DNA of 64,000 nt from Streptomyces gelaticus (GTDB taxonomy: Bacteria > Actinomycetota > Actinomycetes > Streptomycetales > Streptomycetaceae): positions 88,040 to 152,039 of the forward strand of contig NZ_BMTF01000019.1 of assembly GCF_014649535.1 (NCBI RefSeq). Direction: 5' to 3'. Each line of letters starts with the position of its first letter. Within the stretch, counting starts at the first letter, position 1. The notes under the pieces were generated by a model. That model saw only the letters and a list, made by a program, of their open reading frames with translations, was not told where the DNA came from and did not search any database. A program made the translations under genes and the position numbers. Shown piece after piece: positions 44,622 to 52,609 of this stretch.

Positions 44622-46004
44622 TCAGGCCCCCAGGCCCCGCCATCCCCCCTTGTCCACACCGCCGGGAACGGCGGCGCGCGGGTCGTACGGCTCCCGTGTG
44701 AAGACGAACGAGCCCAGATCGAGATGGTTCACGCTGCCATCGCTGTTCCGGACCACACGCAGCGTCTCCCCCGCGTAGTAGCCGTCAAGACCGATCCAGC
44801 TGCCATCGGGCTGTGCGACGAACCGGGCGCAGCGGCCGGCACCCTGCAGGGGCGCGAGCTCCAGCCCGCCGTCCGAGGCCATCCGCAGGACATTCGGGCG
44901 CGTACCCCAGTACCAGGGACCGGTCAGCGCGAGAAGCTCGGTGTCCACCTCTGGCAGCGGGCGCCAGGGCTCGGGAATGCGGGGCTCGGACTCGGCCACG
45001 ATGTCCACGAGGTCGGCGGCAAGGCCGCCGATCATCACCCCCGAAGTCGTGTTGGTGAGCGCGACGGCCGTCACGTCGTCCTCGACGCTGATCCACAGGG
45101 CGGCCAGGAATCCGGGCAGCGAGCCCGTATGTCCGAAGAGCGTGCGGCCGCCGATGTGCACCACCTGGAGGCCCAGGCCGTAAGCGGACTGCCAGTCGCC
45201 GTGCTCGGTCGGTGCGGACGGCTCGCGCATCTGCTCCACGGAGTCGGCGCAGAGCACCCGGTCGTCCCCCTCGGCCAGGACGGTCGCGAAGCGGAGGAGG
45301 TCATCGACGGTGGACCAGAGCTGGCCGGCCGGGGCCATCAACCCGAGATCCTCGGCCGGTTCGGGCAACATGACATCGGCCCAGGGATGCACGGCCCAGC
45401 CGCCCGCGTGCGGCGGCTGCGGGTGGAGGCTGGTGCGGTGCATGCCGAGCGGTTCCAGGATCTCGCGTCGCAGCACCTCCGCCCAGCTCGCCCCGCGCAC
45501 CTTCTCCACCAGGGCGCCCAGCAGCGTGTAGCCGGGATTCGAGTAGTGGTGCCGGTGCCCCGGACTGTGCATCCGCGTCTGTTCGCCGAGTACGTCGGCC
45601 AGCTCGGGCCGCAGCGTACCCGGTGTCCGCTCCCACCAGGGGCCGGGCGATTCGGCACCGAGCCCCGCGCTGTGTCCCAGCAGTTGGTGGATCGTCACAT
45701 CACCGACGCCGGTGCCGGGCAGATGCTTCTCCAGCGGATCGTCCAGGTCGAGAAGGCCCTCGTCCCGCAGGCGCAGGACCAGCACCGCGGTGAAGGTCTT
45801 GGTGAGAGATCCGATCCTGAACTGTGTATCGGTGTCGGGCGCATGGCCGTCCACACAACTACGGGATCCGCTCCAGACGGTCCGCCCCTGCCGCTGTACC
45901 GCGGCGACGAGCGAGGGAGCGCGGCCTTCCGACTGTGCGGTGGCAATGCGGTGCAGCAGAGCACGCTGCGTCCCCGGGAGCAACTGTTCGGGTGAGAAGG
46001 TCAT
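44622..46004 (-). CDS. Serine hydrolase, class C beta-lactamase fold
   Basis: A 460-residue penicillin-binding/esterase-fold enzyme. The active site Ser and Lys are in SLTK (S66, K69), the Tyr in HYSNPGY, and the third motif is GHTGSLPG. No signal peptide is visible, so the protein is likely cytoplasmic, and beta-lactamase action is unlikely. An esterase or D-aminopeptidase is more plausible. The last 90 residues form an extra beta-rich domain. The ATG at 46004 is chosen; the upstream reading frame has no similarity. Confidence 0.83.
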   Translation of the reverse strand: MTFSPEQLLPGTQRALLHRIATAQSEGRAPSLVAAVQRQGRTVWSGSRSCVDGHAPDTDTQFRIGSLTKTFTAVLVLRLRDEGLLDLDDPLEKHLPGTGVGDVTIHQLLGHSAGLGAESPGPWWERTPGTLRPELADVLGEQTRMHSPGHRHHYSNPGYTLLGALVEKVRGASWAEVLRREILEPLGMHRTSLHPQPPHAGGWAVHPWADVMLPEPAEDLGLMAPAGQLWSTVDDLLRFATVLAEGDDRVLCADSVEQMREPSAPTEHGDWQSAYGLGLQVVHIGGRTLFGHTGSLPGFLAALWISVEDDVTAVALTNTTSGVMIGGLAADLVDIVAESEPRIPEPWRPLPEVDTELLALTGPWYWGTRPNVLRMASDGGLELAPLQGAGRCARFVAQPDGSWIGLDGYYAGETLRVVRNSDGSVNHLDLGSFVFTREPYDPRAAVPGGVDKGGWRGLGA

Positions 46005-46209
46005 GCTCAAACAACTACCCGCAGAACCAGGCGGTGGCGAGTCCATTTCACCGCCCCTGGCGACGCCGGCAGCCGGCTTCGCATCGGTGTCGATGTGGGT
46101 GCCAGAACCGACTCCCCCACAGTGCGCACCCACAGGCTCGCACCCGCGCTGTTCTGCCCACGGTGAAGGCCGGACCGTACAAACTCGACCACCACTACGG
46201 TGCAGTCTC

Positions 46210-46931
46210 ATGACGACGATCACAACACGCACGGTCGAATACCCGGCCGACGGCCTGACAATGATCGGGCACCTCGCGCTCCCCACCGGTACCGACCGCC
46301 GGCAGTCCTGATCAGGCCCGAGGGACCGGGCCTGAACGACTTCCAGCGTCGCCGGGCCGACGCCCTCGCCGAACTCGGTTACGTGGCGCTGGCCTTCGAC
46401 CTCCACGGCGGACGCTGGTTCACCGACCCACAGGAGATGCTGGCGCGCGTGACCCCGCTGCTCGCCGACCCCGACCGGATGCGGGGCATCGGCCATGCAG
46501 CACTCGATGTGCTGCGTGCCGAGCCGCGGACCGATCCCGACCGGATCGCCGCCATCGGCTACGGCACCGGGGGCGCAATCGTGCTGGAACTCGGTCGCGG
46601 CGGCGTCGGCCTGCGGGCAATCGGGACAGTCAACGCGCTGACCGGGGGCCGGCCGGGCGAGGCGGCGCGCATCCGTTGCCCGGTATGGGCCGGGGTCGGG
46701 TCGGAGGACCCGCCCATGCCGCCCGCGCAACGAGAAGCGTTCACTGCCGAGATGCAGGCCGCAGGTGTCGACTGGCGCCTCGTGGTCTACGGCGGAGCCG
46801 TGCACGCCTTCCACCACCCGCCGGTCGACCAGACCGTGCTCCCCGGCGTCGGCTACCACCCGCAGCACGCGCAACGGGCCTGGCGCGACATCGTCGGCCT
46901 GCTCGCAGAGTGCCTGCCCGTGACGGACTGA
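46210..46931 (+). pseudogene. Dienelactone hydrolase-family gene with frameshift
   Basis: Two frames together give one alpha/beta hydrolase. The frame from the ATG at 46210 reads MTTITTRTVEYPADGLTMIG and stops at 46309-46311. The following frame, open from before 46300, continues with PAVLIRPEGPGLNDFQRRRA, LALAFDLHGG-like strand (VALAFDLHGG), and YGGAVHAFHHPPVDQ with the catalytic-type His. One lost base near 46298-46303 explains the break. The nucleophile elbow reads GYGTGG instead of GYCxGG, so the catalytic Cys/Ser is replaced by Gly or Thr, and even the repaired protein may be inactive. A sequencing error is the alternative for the frameshift. Confidence 0.7.
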
Positions 46932-47373
46932 GCCAGGCGACAGGACTGCCGTCGTCATGACACGGCAGCCGAGCGCATGAGGTCGAAATCTCGCGAGGGG
47001 ACTCACCGACGCCTGTCGGCCCCGGGGCATCGCCACCTGGGCACGACTGCCTCGGCGGTGGCTGCCACGGCCGGGCTGCACGAACTGGTCAGTGTGTCCG
47101 CCGACGCGGCAGGGAATCCGGCGCCCTCGACGCGGGTGCGGGCACACGTGTCCGCACCGCCGTCACGCGCTGCGGCGAAAACGGGGCGTCGAGCTTGAGA
47201 AGGAAGCCGAGGACTCCATCGCCCGCCTCGTACGCCCGTGACGCCGTACCGGTGGTGACGGCCGGACCCCGTGAGTACGTGCCCGAGCTGACCCTGGTGC
47301 CGGCGGAACGTCCTCCACGGCCGGGCCTGCCGCAGCAGCAGCCCGAGCGACGCCGACGGCCGCTCCAAGTGGC
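46932..47373. other. Non-coding spacer left of the transposon
   Basis: These 442 bp separate the hydrolase pseudogene from the left transposon end. Several short frames exist but none has a credible start, ribosome site or family similarity. Before insertion this would have been the sequence downstream of dnaB, and it may contain the decayed end of an older gene. Confidence 0.5.
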
Positions 47374-47475
47374 TGTAGGTTCTCAGCCTCTGTGTCATGC
47401 GGCGACGCGGTGACCTGGACGTCTTCAGGCTGTCTCACGTCGTGTCATCTGCCTGCTGTCTCAGCGTCGTGTCAT
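47374..47475. repeat. Left end: terminal inverted repeat and three TnsB-type sites
   Basis: The end begins TGTAGG. Three same-direction copies of a motif follow: TTCTCAGCCTCTGTGTCAT (47380-47398), TGTCTCACGTCGTGTCAT (47431-47448) and TGTCTCAGCGTCGTGTCAT (47457-47475). Tn7-like ends carry several TnsB-binding repeats of about this size. Confidence 0.85.
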
Positions 47476-47509
47476 TTCCTCAAGTGAGTGCGGAACAGTC
47501 GACGACTCC

Positions 47510-48088
47510 TCAGTCCTGGTCTGCGCCGTCTGCTGTGTGGGGAAGCAGGGGGAACAGTCGGGTGATGAGGGCCACTGGTCGAGCGCCGTCGGGCCGGGCC
47601 AGGGGGCGTTGTTCGCGGTCCTGGTAGGGCGCGAGGGCCTGTCGGATCACGTCCGCGACCCGGCTCATCTCTTCGGGTGTCAGGTAGGCAACGGCGCTGA
47701 AGGCTTCGTCGTGGCGCCATTCGGACGGCGCCTCATCTCGCTGGGTCAGCCATCGTTGCCAGCTCTCGTCCTCCAGACCGCGGGCCAAGTCGCCGAAATG
47801 CTCCTCCAGAGGACCGTCGCCGGCCGGGGTGTGCTGCCTCAGACGCCAGGGACGTGCGCGGCCCCCGCGGTGGGGTGCCTCTTCGATGTATCCGTGACGT
47901 GCGAGCTGCCGTAGGTGGAATGAGCAGAGCCCAGAGCTGTAGCCCAGCCGGGAGGCGGCTTCGGTCGCTGTGACCGTGCCGACTTCGGCGAGTAGGTCCA
48001 GCAAGGCTGTGCGGACGTCGTGCTGGCGCAATTCTTCGCTGGTGCTGGCTGTCTGGTCGTCCGGGGTGTTGACGTCATCTTCAGTCAC
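47510..48088 (-). CDS. Winged-helix (ArsR-like) regulator, transposon cargo
   Basis: A 192-residue regulator from a GTG at 48088. The winged HTH is at about residues 25-80 (TVTATEAASRLGYSSGLCSFHLRQLARHGYIEE, in two overlapping motifs: helix ATEAASRLGYSSG and recognition helix CSFHLRQLARHG). There are no ArsR-type metal-binding Cys residues. The longer frame from 48124 would run through the operator repeats, so the GTG start is preferred; no good ribosome site precedes it, so the mRNA may be leaderless. It is divergent from the deformylase gene and probably represses both. Confidence 0.8.
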   Translation of the reverse strand: MTEDDVNTPDDQTASTSEELRQHDVRTALLDLLAEVGTVTATEAASRLGYSSGLCSFHLRQLARHGYIEEAPHRGGRARPWRLRQHTPAGDGPLEEHFGDLARGLEDESWQRWLTQRDEAPSEWRHDEAFSAVAYLTPEEMSRVADVIRQALAPYQDREQRPLARPDGARPVALITRLFPLLPHTADGADQD

Positions 48089-48114
48089 TTTGCAAAGTCT
48101 GCTACTTTGCAAAG
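48087..48114. promoter_or_regulatory. Double CTTTGCAAAG operator
   Basis: ACTTTGCAAAG occurs twice, at 48087-48097 and 48104-48114, 17 bp apart. The inner 10 bp is a perfect palindrome. The pair lies between the divergent regulator and deformylase genes and overlaps the regulator start by one or two bases. It is most likely the regulator's binding site. Confidence 0.72.
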
Positions 48115-48200
48115 GGCTTGGCAAGCGGTGGTCCTTGTTGAAGACATCAACTGCGGTGACCTCCGCGGCATCTGTGACGTGCGCAAAAAGGGAGACAGCT

Positions 48201-48863
48201 ATGTCTGTTCGTCAGGAGCGGTCCCGTCCCGTTGACCGGCGGGTCCGTGTGCAAGGCCGCCCGGTTGACGCCTATCCGGCTCTGCCACCAGAGGTGGAAC
48301 GGGGTTCGGTCCGCAGGGTCACGGTGGTGGGTGAGGAGGTGCTGAGCCGTCCGTGCCGGGAGGTGACTGAGTTCGGCACTCCGGAGCTGTCGGCGTTAAT
48401 CGACGACATGTTCCTGACCATGTATGTGGCCGACGGTGCCGGCCTGGCTGCCAACCAGGTAGATGTCGACCTGCGGCTGTTCGTGTATGACTGCCCGGAC
48501 GACTATGGGATCCGGCATGTCGGTCACATCATCAACCCCGTTCTGGACCTGCCCGATCCGGGTAGCCGCCGACTCGTTGACGACTTCGAGGGCTGCCTGT
48601 CCGTGCCCGGTGCGGGCATGGCGGTTCCCCGCCCCGATCGTGCCATCGCTCGCGGGCTCGACAAGGACGGCAACCCCCTCGTCATCGAAGGAACGGGTTA
48701 CTTCGCTCGGTGTCTGCAACACGAGACCGACCACCTCTTCGGTCACACCTATCTCGACCGGCTCTCCAAGCGAGATCGCAAAGACGCGCTTCGGCAGATG
48801 GCAGAGCGCCGTGAGGACGTCTTCACCCAACGCGCGATCAAGGCCGCCCGCCTGGGCCAATGA
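48201..48863 (+). CDS. def: Peptide deformylase, transposon cargo
   Basis: A 220-residue deformylase, which removes the formyl group from the starting Met of new proteins. All three catalytic motifs are intact: GAGLAANQ (79-86), EGCLS (130-134; metal ligand C132) and HETDH (174-178; H174, H178 metal ligands, E175 catalytic). The ATG at 48201 follows GGGAGA. In-frame codons upstream run through the operator and are not coding. As the main cargo of a mobile element, it may provide an inhibitor-resistant second copy of an essential enzyme; that is inference. Its end overlaps the convergent tniQ end by 26 bp. Confidence 0.92.
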   Translation: MSVRQERSRPVDRRVRVQGRPVDAYPALPPEVERGSVRRVTVVGEEVLSRPCREVTEFGTPELSALIDDMFLTMYVADGAGLAANQVDVDLRLFVYDCPDDYGIRHVGHIINPVLDLPDPGSRRLVDDFEGCLSVPGAGMAVPRPDRAIARGLDKDGNPLVIEGTGYFARCLQHETDHLFGHTYLDRLSKRDRKDALRQMAERREDVFTQRAIKAARLGQ

Positions 48864-50616
48864 GACGCTTGGTGGCAGCGGCCACTCTTCTGCCGAAGGG
48901 CGTGGGCCGCATCCTGCGGCCTCGTTCAGCACGTTCGATCAGGGGTCGACCCAGGTCCCTTTCGAGCCGGTTGATCTGGGTTGTCAGTGTCGATTGGTGA
49001 ATGCCGAGGGCTCGGGCAGCGTCGGTGACGGTGGGGTAGGGCAGGGCGGCAGCAAAGCGTTCGAGTCGCTGCCGGGCATTTGGGCTGGTCAGGGCGTCAC
49101 GCAGGATGGCGGGGGCATCTGCGGCCTGCTCGGGGGTGCGGAGGGCGGTGTGGTGGCTGGCTCCGCCGCGTGGCCGGAGGGGGATGTTGTGGGTGTGGGC
49201 CCAGCGAGCCATGTTCGCGGTGCTCATGCCAGTTTCACGGGCGAGATCCGGCAGAGTTCGGCGGCGGTGGACGTACTGCTCAATGAGCCAGTCCCGTTCG
49301 ATGGCGCCGCGGCGCTTGTAGTCCTGTGGGCCCTCGCGGAGCGGGATTCCGTACTCCTTGGCGAGATCGGTCAGCACTCTGCGGGAGAAGCCTGTGAGGG
49401 TGGCGATCTGCTGGAGGGACCGGTGTTCTTCGAGGTAGAGCTGGGTGAGGCGCTCTGCCGGGATGGTTTGCCGGGCTTGCTGCCGGATGCGGCCGGTGGC
49501 TCTGGCCGTGTTCTTCGTCAGCGGGGGTGCGGGTGCTGGGTGTTCGTCGAGGACATGTCGGATGGCCTCGACGGTTGTGCCCAGGACCTGGGCAGCGTGC
49601 TGAACAGGGTGCCGGCGTTCTCGGATGAGTTGGTGCAGGCAGGGCAGGTCGACTTGCGCCGGGTCGGGTCCGGGAAGGGAGAGTCCTGCCAGCAAGGTGG
49701 CGGGAGGCTGCCAGGTCACGGGCTCGTCGTGGATGTGGTGCGAGGCCAGGAAGCCGAGGGCTTCCTGCTGGAGGGCGTGTGCGAGTTCGGGTGTCTGAAG
49801 CGCGGTGAAGTGCAAGGACGTCGCCCGGAACTCTGCGCTGTCGAGCCCGCCCAGGTCGTCGGGGACGGACTCGGCAGGCAGGCCGCTGAGACGTCGGAAG
49901 AGCTGGCTGCGGGCGATGCGTTCGCGTCGGCCGGTCCCCGGCGGTGTTCCGGTGCGGCGGCAGATCTCCAGCCAGCGGTCGTGGGGAAGCAGGCCGGTGT
50001 AGTCGAGGAGTCGGCGTCGGCCGTAGTCGATGGGGGTGTCGTCGGCGTCGAGGTGGTCGGTGAGCCGGTCCAGGGCGGTGACGATGTCCGGCCATTGTGG
50101 AAGGTTGTCGAGTTCTTGGAGGAGGCGTGAGACCTCAGTGCCGTCGATCGCGTCGCCGACCAGCCCGGCTGCCTGGTCCAGGGAGGTGCGGCTGTCGGGG
50201 ATCAGCAGCAGGGCGGCGAGAACGGGGGCCAGAGCCCGCGCGTGGACTCCTTCGGATGGTGTGAGCCGGACCGTCCAGGACGGCCAGAACATCGTGGGGA
50301 TCTTCCTGGCTCGCTGTTCGATGTCCCGAGTGGTTCTGGCCGGTCGGTGGGGAGTCTCGGTCGCGACGCGGTAGCGGACGTATTCGCTGGGGCGGAGGGA
50401 AGGGGCGAGGGCGGCCAGGTGCACGGACTGCAGCACCGGGCTGATGCCCCTGCCCCAGCTGTCGATGCTGGTCACCGAGATCTGCGTGAGTTCCTCACGT
50501 ACTGCTTCCAGCAGGCGTCGCAAGGCCTCGCCGGCCGGTTGGATTCCTGGTTGCTCCAGGATGCCCAGGGCCACGGTGACCGCGACGGCTGTGTCCGCGG
50601 CTCGGGGCGGGGCCAT
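48838..50616 (-). CDS. tniQ: TniQ/TnsD C-terminal part
   Basis: A frame of 592 residues from the ATG at 50616 whose sense reading extends upstream to about 50730 without a start. It continues the TniQ protein begun at 51493 in another frame. It holds long helical repeats, two HTH-like segments (LQQIATLTGFSRRVLTDLAK and LPDLARETGMSTANMARWAH), and a LysR-type HTH near the C-terminus (VTDAARALGIHQSTLTTQIN, residues about 535-555). Extended TniQ proteins of this kind (TnsD) use their C-terminal region to recognise a fixed chromosomal site, so this part may read the dnaB 3' end. It could be translated on its own, but joined to the first part it makes a normal TnsD-like protein of about 880 residues. 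Confidence 0.75.
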   Translation of the reverse strand: MAPPRAADTAVAVTVALGILEQPGIQPAGEALRRLLEAVREELTQISVTSIDSWGRGISPVLQSVHLAALAPSLRPSEYVRYRVATETPHRPARTTRDIEQRARKIPTMFWPSWTVRLTPSEGVHARALAPVLAALLLIPDSRTSLDQAAGLVGDAIDGTEVSRLLQELDNLPQWPDIVTALDRLTDHLDADDTPIDYGRRRLLDYTGLLPHDRWLEICRRTGTPPGTGRRERIARSQLFRRLSGLPAESVPDDLGGLDSAEFRATSLHFTALQTPELAHALQQEALGFLASHHIHDEPVTWQPPATLLAGLSLPGPDPAQVDLPCLHQLIRERRHPVQHAAQVLGTTVEAIRHVLDEHPAPAPPLTKNTARATGRIRQQARQTIPAERLTQLYLEEHRSLQQIATLTGFSRRVLTDLAKEYGIPLREGPQDYKRRGAIERDWLIEQYVHRRRTLPDLARETGMSTANMARWAHTHNIPLRPRGGASHHTALRTPEQAADAPAILRDALTSPNARQRLERFAAALPYPTVTDAARALGIHQSTLTTQINRLERDLGRPLIERAERGRRMRPTPFGRRVAAATKRLIGPGGRP

Positions 50617-51493
50617 GAACCCCGGACGGTCCGTCGCCTCCGGTGTGCGGGGAGACCGGATCGGTGCTGAGGTGCGCTTCTGCGATATCAGCCGGGATCT
50701 GTTCCCGTAGGACAGCCGCGGGCAGGTCGCTCAGGACGCGGATGCCCAGGGCCCGGATGTCCGCCAGCACCGCCGATGCCAGCTGGGGAGAGGTCCCGTA
50801 GGGGCCGAAAGCAGCCGTTGCCCCGTCGATGATCTCCATCACTCGGTCCTGCGCTATGAGAACCGGATGGCCAGGAGGCAGGAGAAGCGTCGAAGCGCGG
50901 GACAGATCGGCGCCGCAGCCAGCCGAAAACGGGCGGGTGGGGCGGGTCGGTGGATTGCCGCAGAATTCAGACCGGGGGACGGACCGGCCGGAACGGGGCC
51001 GCTGCCGCAGCACCCTCCCGCAGTGCGGGCAGCAGTCCGCCAGCAGTCTGCGGTGCCGGGTGCAGGCGAAGGAAAAACCGAGCCTCCAGGACAACTGCCA
51101 TCGCCCACCACTGGCAAGAAGGCACTCCGGGCAGAACCGGGATCCCCCTCCACGGCCCCAAAGGACGTGCCGTGACACGGCCCGGCCTCCAGCACTCATG
51201 TGGAGGGCCCGTCCGTCGTAGTGCGCCAGGGTCAGGGCAGCGACTGTCTCCGGGGACGTCCCGGTGGCGTGCGCGACAGCACTGGTCTGCTGCTCGTCGA
51301 GAACGATCGTCCAGTCTGCCGGGATACCCCGGAACTGGTTTCCGGCCCGGTGCCGGGCCGGGAAGCCGAAATGCAGCAGGACATCACCGAGTGCGGCGTC
51401 CATCCGTCTGGCCGTCGCCTCCAGCCACGAGTCCAGGGCCTCGCCGGGCAGCGGAGTCAGCCGGATCGGCAGGGTGCGGACCGGCGTTCTCAT
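50495..51493 (-). CDS. tniQ: TniQ/TnsD N-terminal part, frameshifted near 50660
   Basis: The first 275 or so residues are the TniQ domain: RTLPIRLTPLPGEALDSWLE at the N-terminus and a zinc finger with C121, C124, C144, H147, C155 and C158. After about residue 280 the frame gives low-complexity Gly/Pro/His/Arg sequence that is a shadow of the adjacent frame, so a one-base change near 50650-50700 (for example in a CCCC run) has split the gene. The ATG overlaps the tnsC stop by 4 nt (ATGA). TniQ links TnsC to the chosen target DNA. Confidence 0.78.
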   Translation of the reverse strand: MRTPVRTLPIRLTPLPGEALDSWLEATARRMDAALGDVLLHFGFPARHRAGNQFRGIPADWTIVLDEQQTSAVAHATGTSPETVAALTLAHYDGRALHMSAGGRAVSRHVLWGRGGGSRFCPECLLASGGRWQLSWRLGFSFACTRHRRLLADCCPHCGRVLRQRPRSGRSVPRSEFCGNPPTRPTRPFSAGCGADLSRASTLLLPPGHPVLIAQDRVMEIIDGATAAFGPYGTSPQLASAVLADIRALGIRVLSDLPAAVLREQIPADIAEAHLSTDPVSPHTGGDGPSGVHGPAPSRGHSRRGHRGPGHPGATRNPTGRRGLATPAGSST

Positions 51494-52609
51494 GCGGATC
51501 GTCGGCTCCGGGGCCGCGGGCGGCTGGTCAGCCGTTTCTTCTCCAGCGCGGCCTGCAGTTCGAGGCGGGCAGCCTCGGATGCCTCGTCGTTCTTCACCCG
51601 GTCCATGAGCTCCTGGTCAAGACGTTCGGCGCCGGTGCGGACCGCCCGCTGGCAGCTGCGGTTGATCAGCGTCATCAGCGAGCCGATGTGTCCGGTGCTG
51701 CGGGCGAAGAGGTAGTCCGACAGCTCGTCCGCGAGCATGCCGGGATGCTTGTCGGTGAGCACGACGCGCTGTTCGAGGGCCAACAGCATCTGTCGCCATT
51801 CCCGACGACCGGCCTCCGTATCGATGGTGAACGGACGCAGTCCGAGGCGGGTGGTGCGGCGGCCGGTCTGGGCCAGAGCGGTATCGCGCCCGTTCGTTCC
51901 TTCGCCGAACAGGCCCTTCTTCGCGAGCTCGACCCCCACCATCAGCAACGTCACCGGGAACTCGTTGGCGATCCACTTCAGGTGGTTGCTCACCTCGATG
52001 CCGCTCTTCTGCCCCCATTTCAAAAAAATGCAGATCGTCCAGAACCACCAGACGGACATCACAGGACAGCACGCAGTCCAGCACCCGCCGTCCGAACTGG
52101 GCGGTGGTCCCCCGCGTCTGTCCGGGGTGGCCGAAGAACTCCAGCATGGCCCGGTTGAGATCCTTCATTCCGGTATTCCCGGTCAGCCCGACCCGGCAGA
52201 CGGGGATCCGCTCGTGCCCCTGGCTCGTGAACGCGCCCGACTCCTCGATCTCCCGCTGATGGAAGTCCCGGGCGAAGGCAAGCACCGAGGTCGTCTTGCC
52301 CAGCCCCGGGAACGCGTCGACGGCCACAGCCCCCTTGGCCTTGTCCCCGTCCTGCTCGTTACTGTCGACGATGTCCCATAGGTCTTCATGGAGCTCTGTC
52401 AGTTGCGGCGTCTTGAACGGGCCGATGTTTGCGTGCCACTGCCGGCGCTGACGGTCGTAGTCCGCCCGCGCCTGCGTGGGCAGGGACTTCAGCTGCTTTA
52501 GGGTCAGCAGGTCGGGCCGACTTCGGCGAGGGCTCTCGGCGAATGCCTTGAAGTCCTCCTTCCGCGACAAGGCAAGACTGCCTGGCTGCGGAACGCTGCC
52601 GTCGTTCAC
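51490..52609 (-). pseudogene. tnsC: TnsC/TniB AAA+ ATPase with frameshift at a T7 run
   Basis: Frame 1 from the GTG at 52609 gives the first 195 residues, with Walker A AFPGLGKTTS (residues 99-108) and Walker B VRLVVLDDLHFF (185-196). At a run of seven T (52022-52028, complementary strand) the reading must gain one base step to continue KWGQKSGIEVSNHLKWIAN, through the sensor region LLMVGVELAKKG, to a stop at 51490. The rejoined protein has about 370 residues, normal for TnsC/TniB. The GTG overlaps the tnsB stop by 4 nt and the end overlaps tniQ by 4 nt, so the second part is the original C-terminus. Causes could be mutation, sequencing error or slippage on the T run. Confidence 0.82.

Noticed and set aside
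46977..47438. Short frames in the spacer left of the transposon
   Set aside because: They lack ribosome sites, family similarity and consistent codon bias, and one crosses the transposon end.
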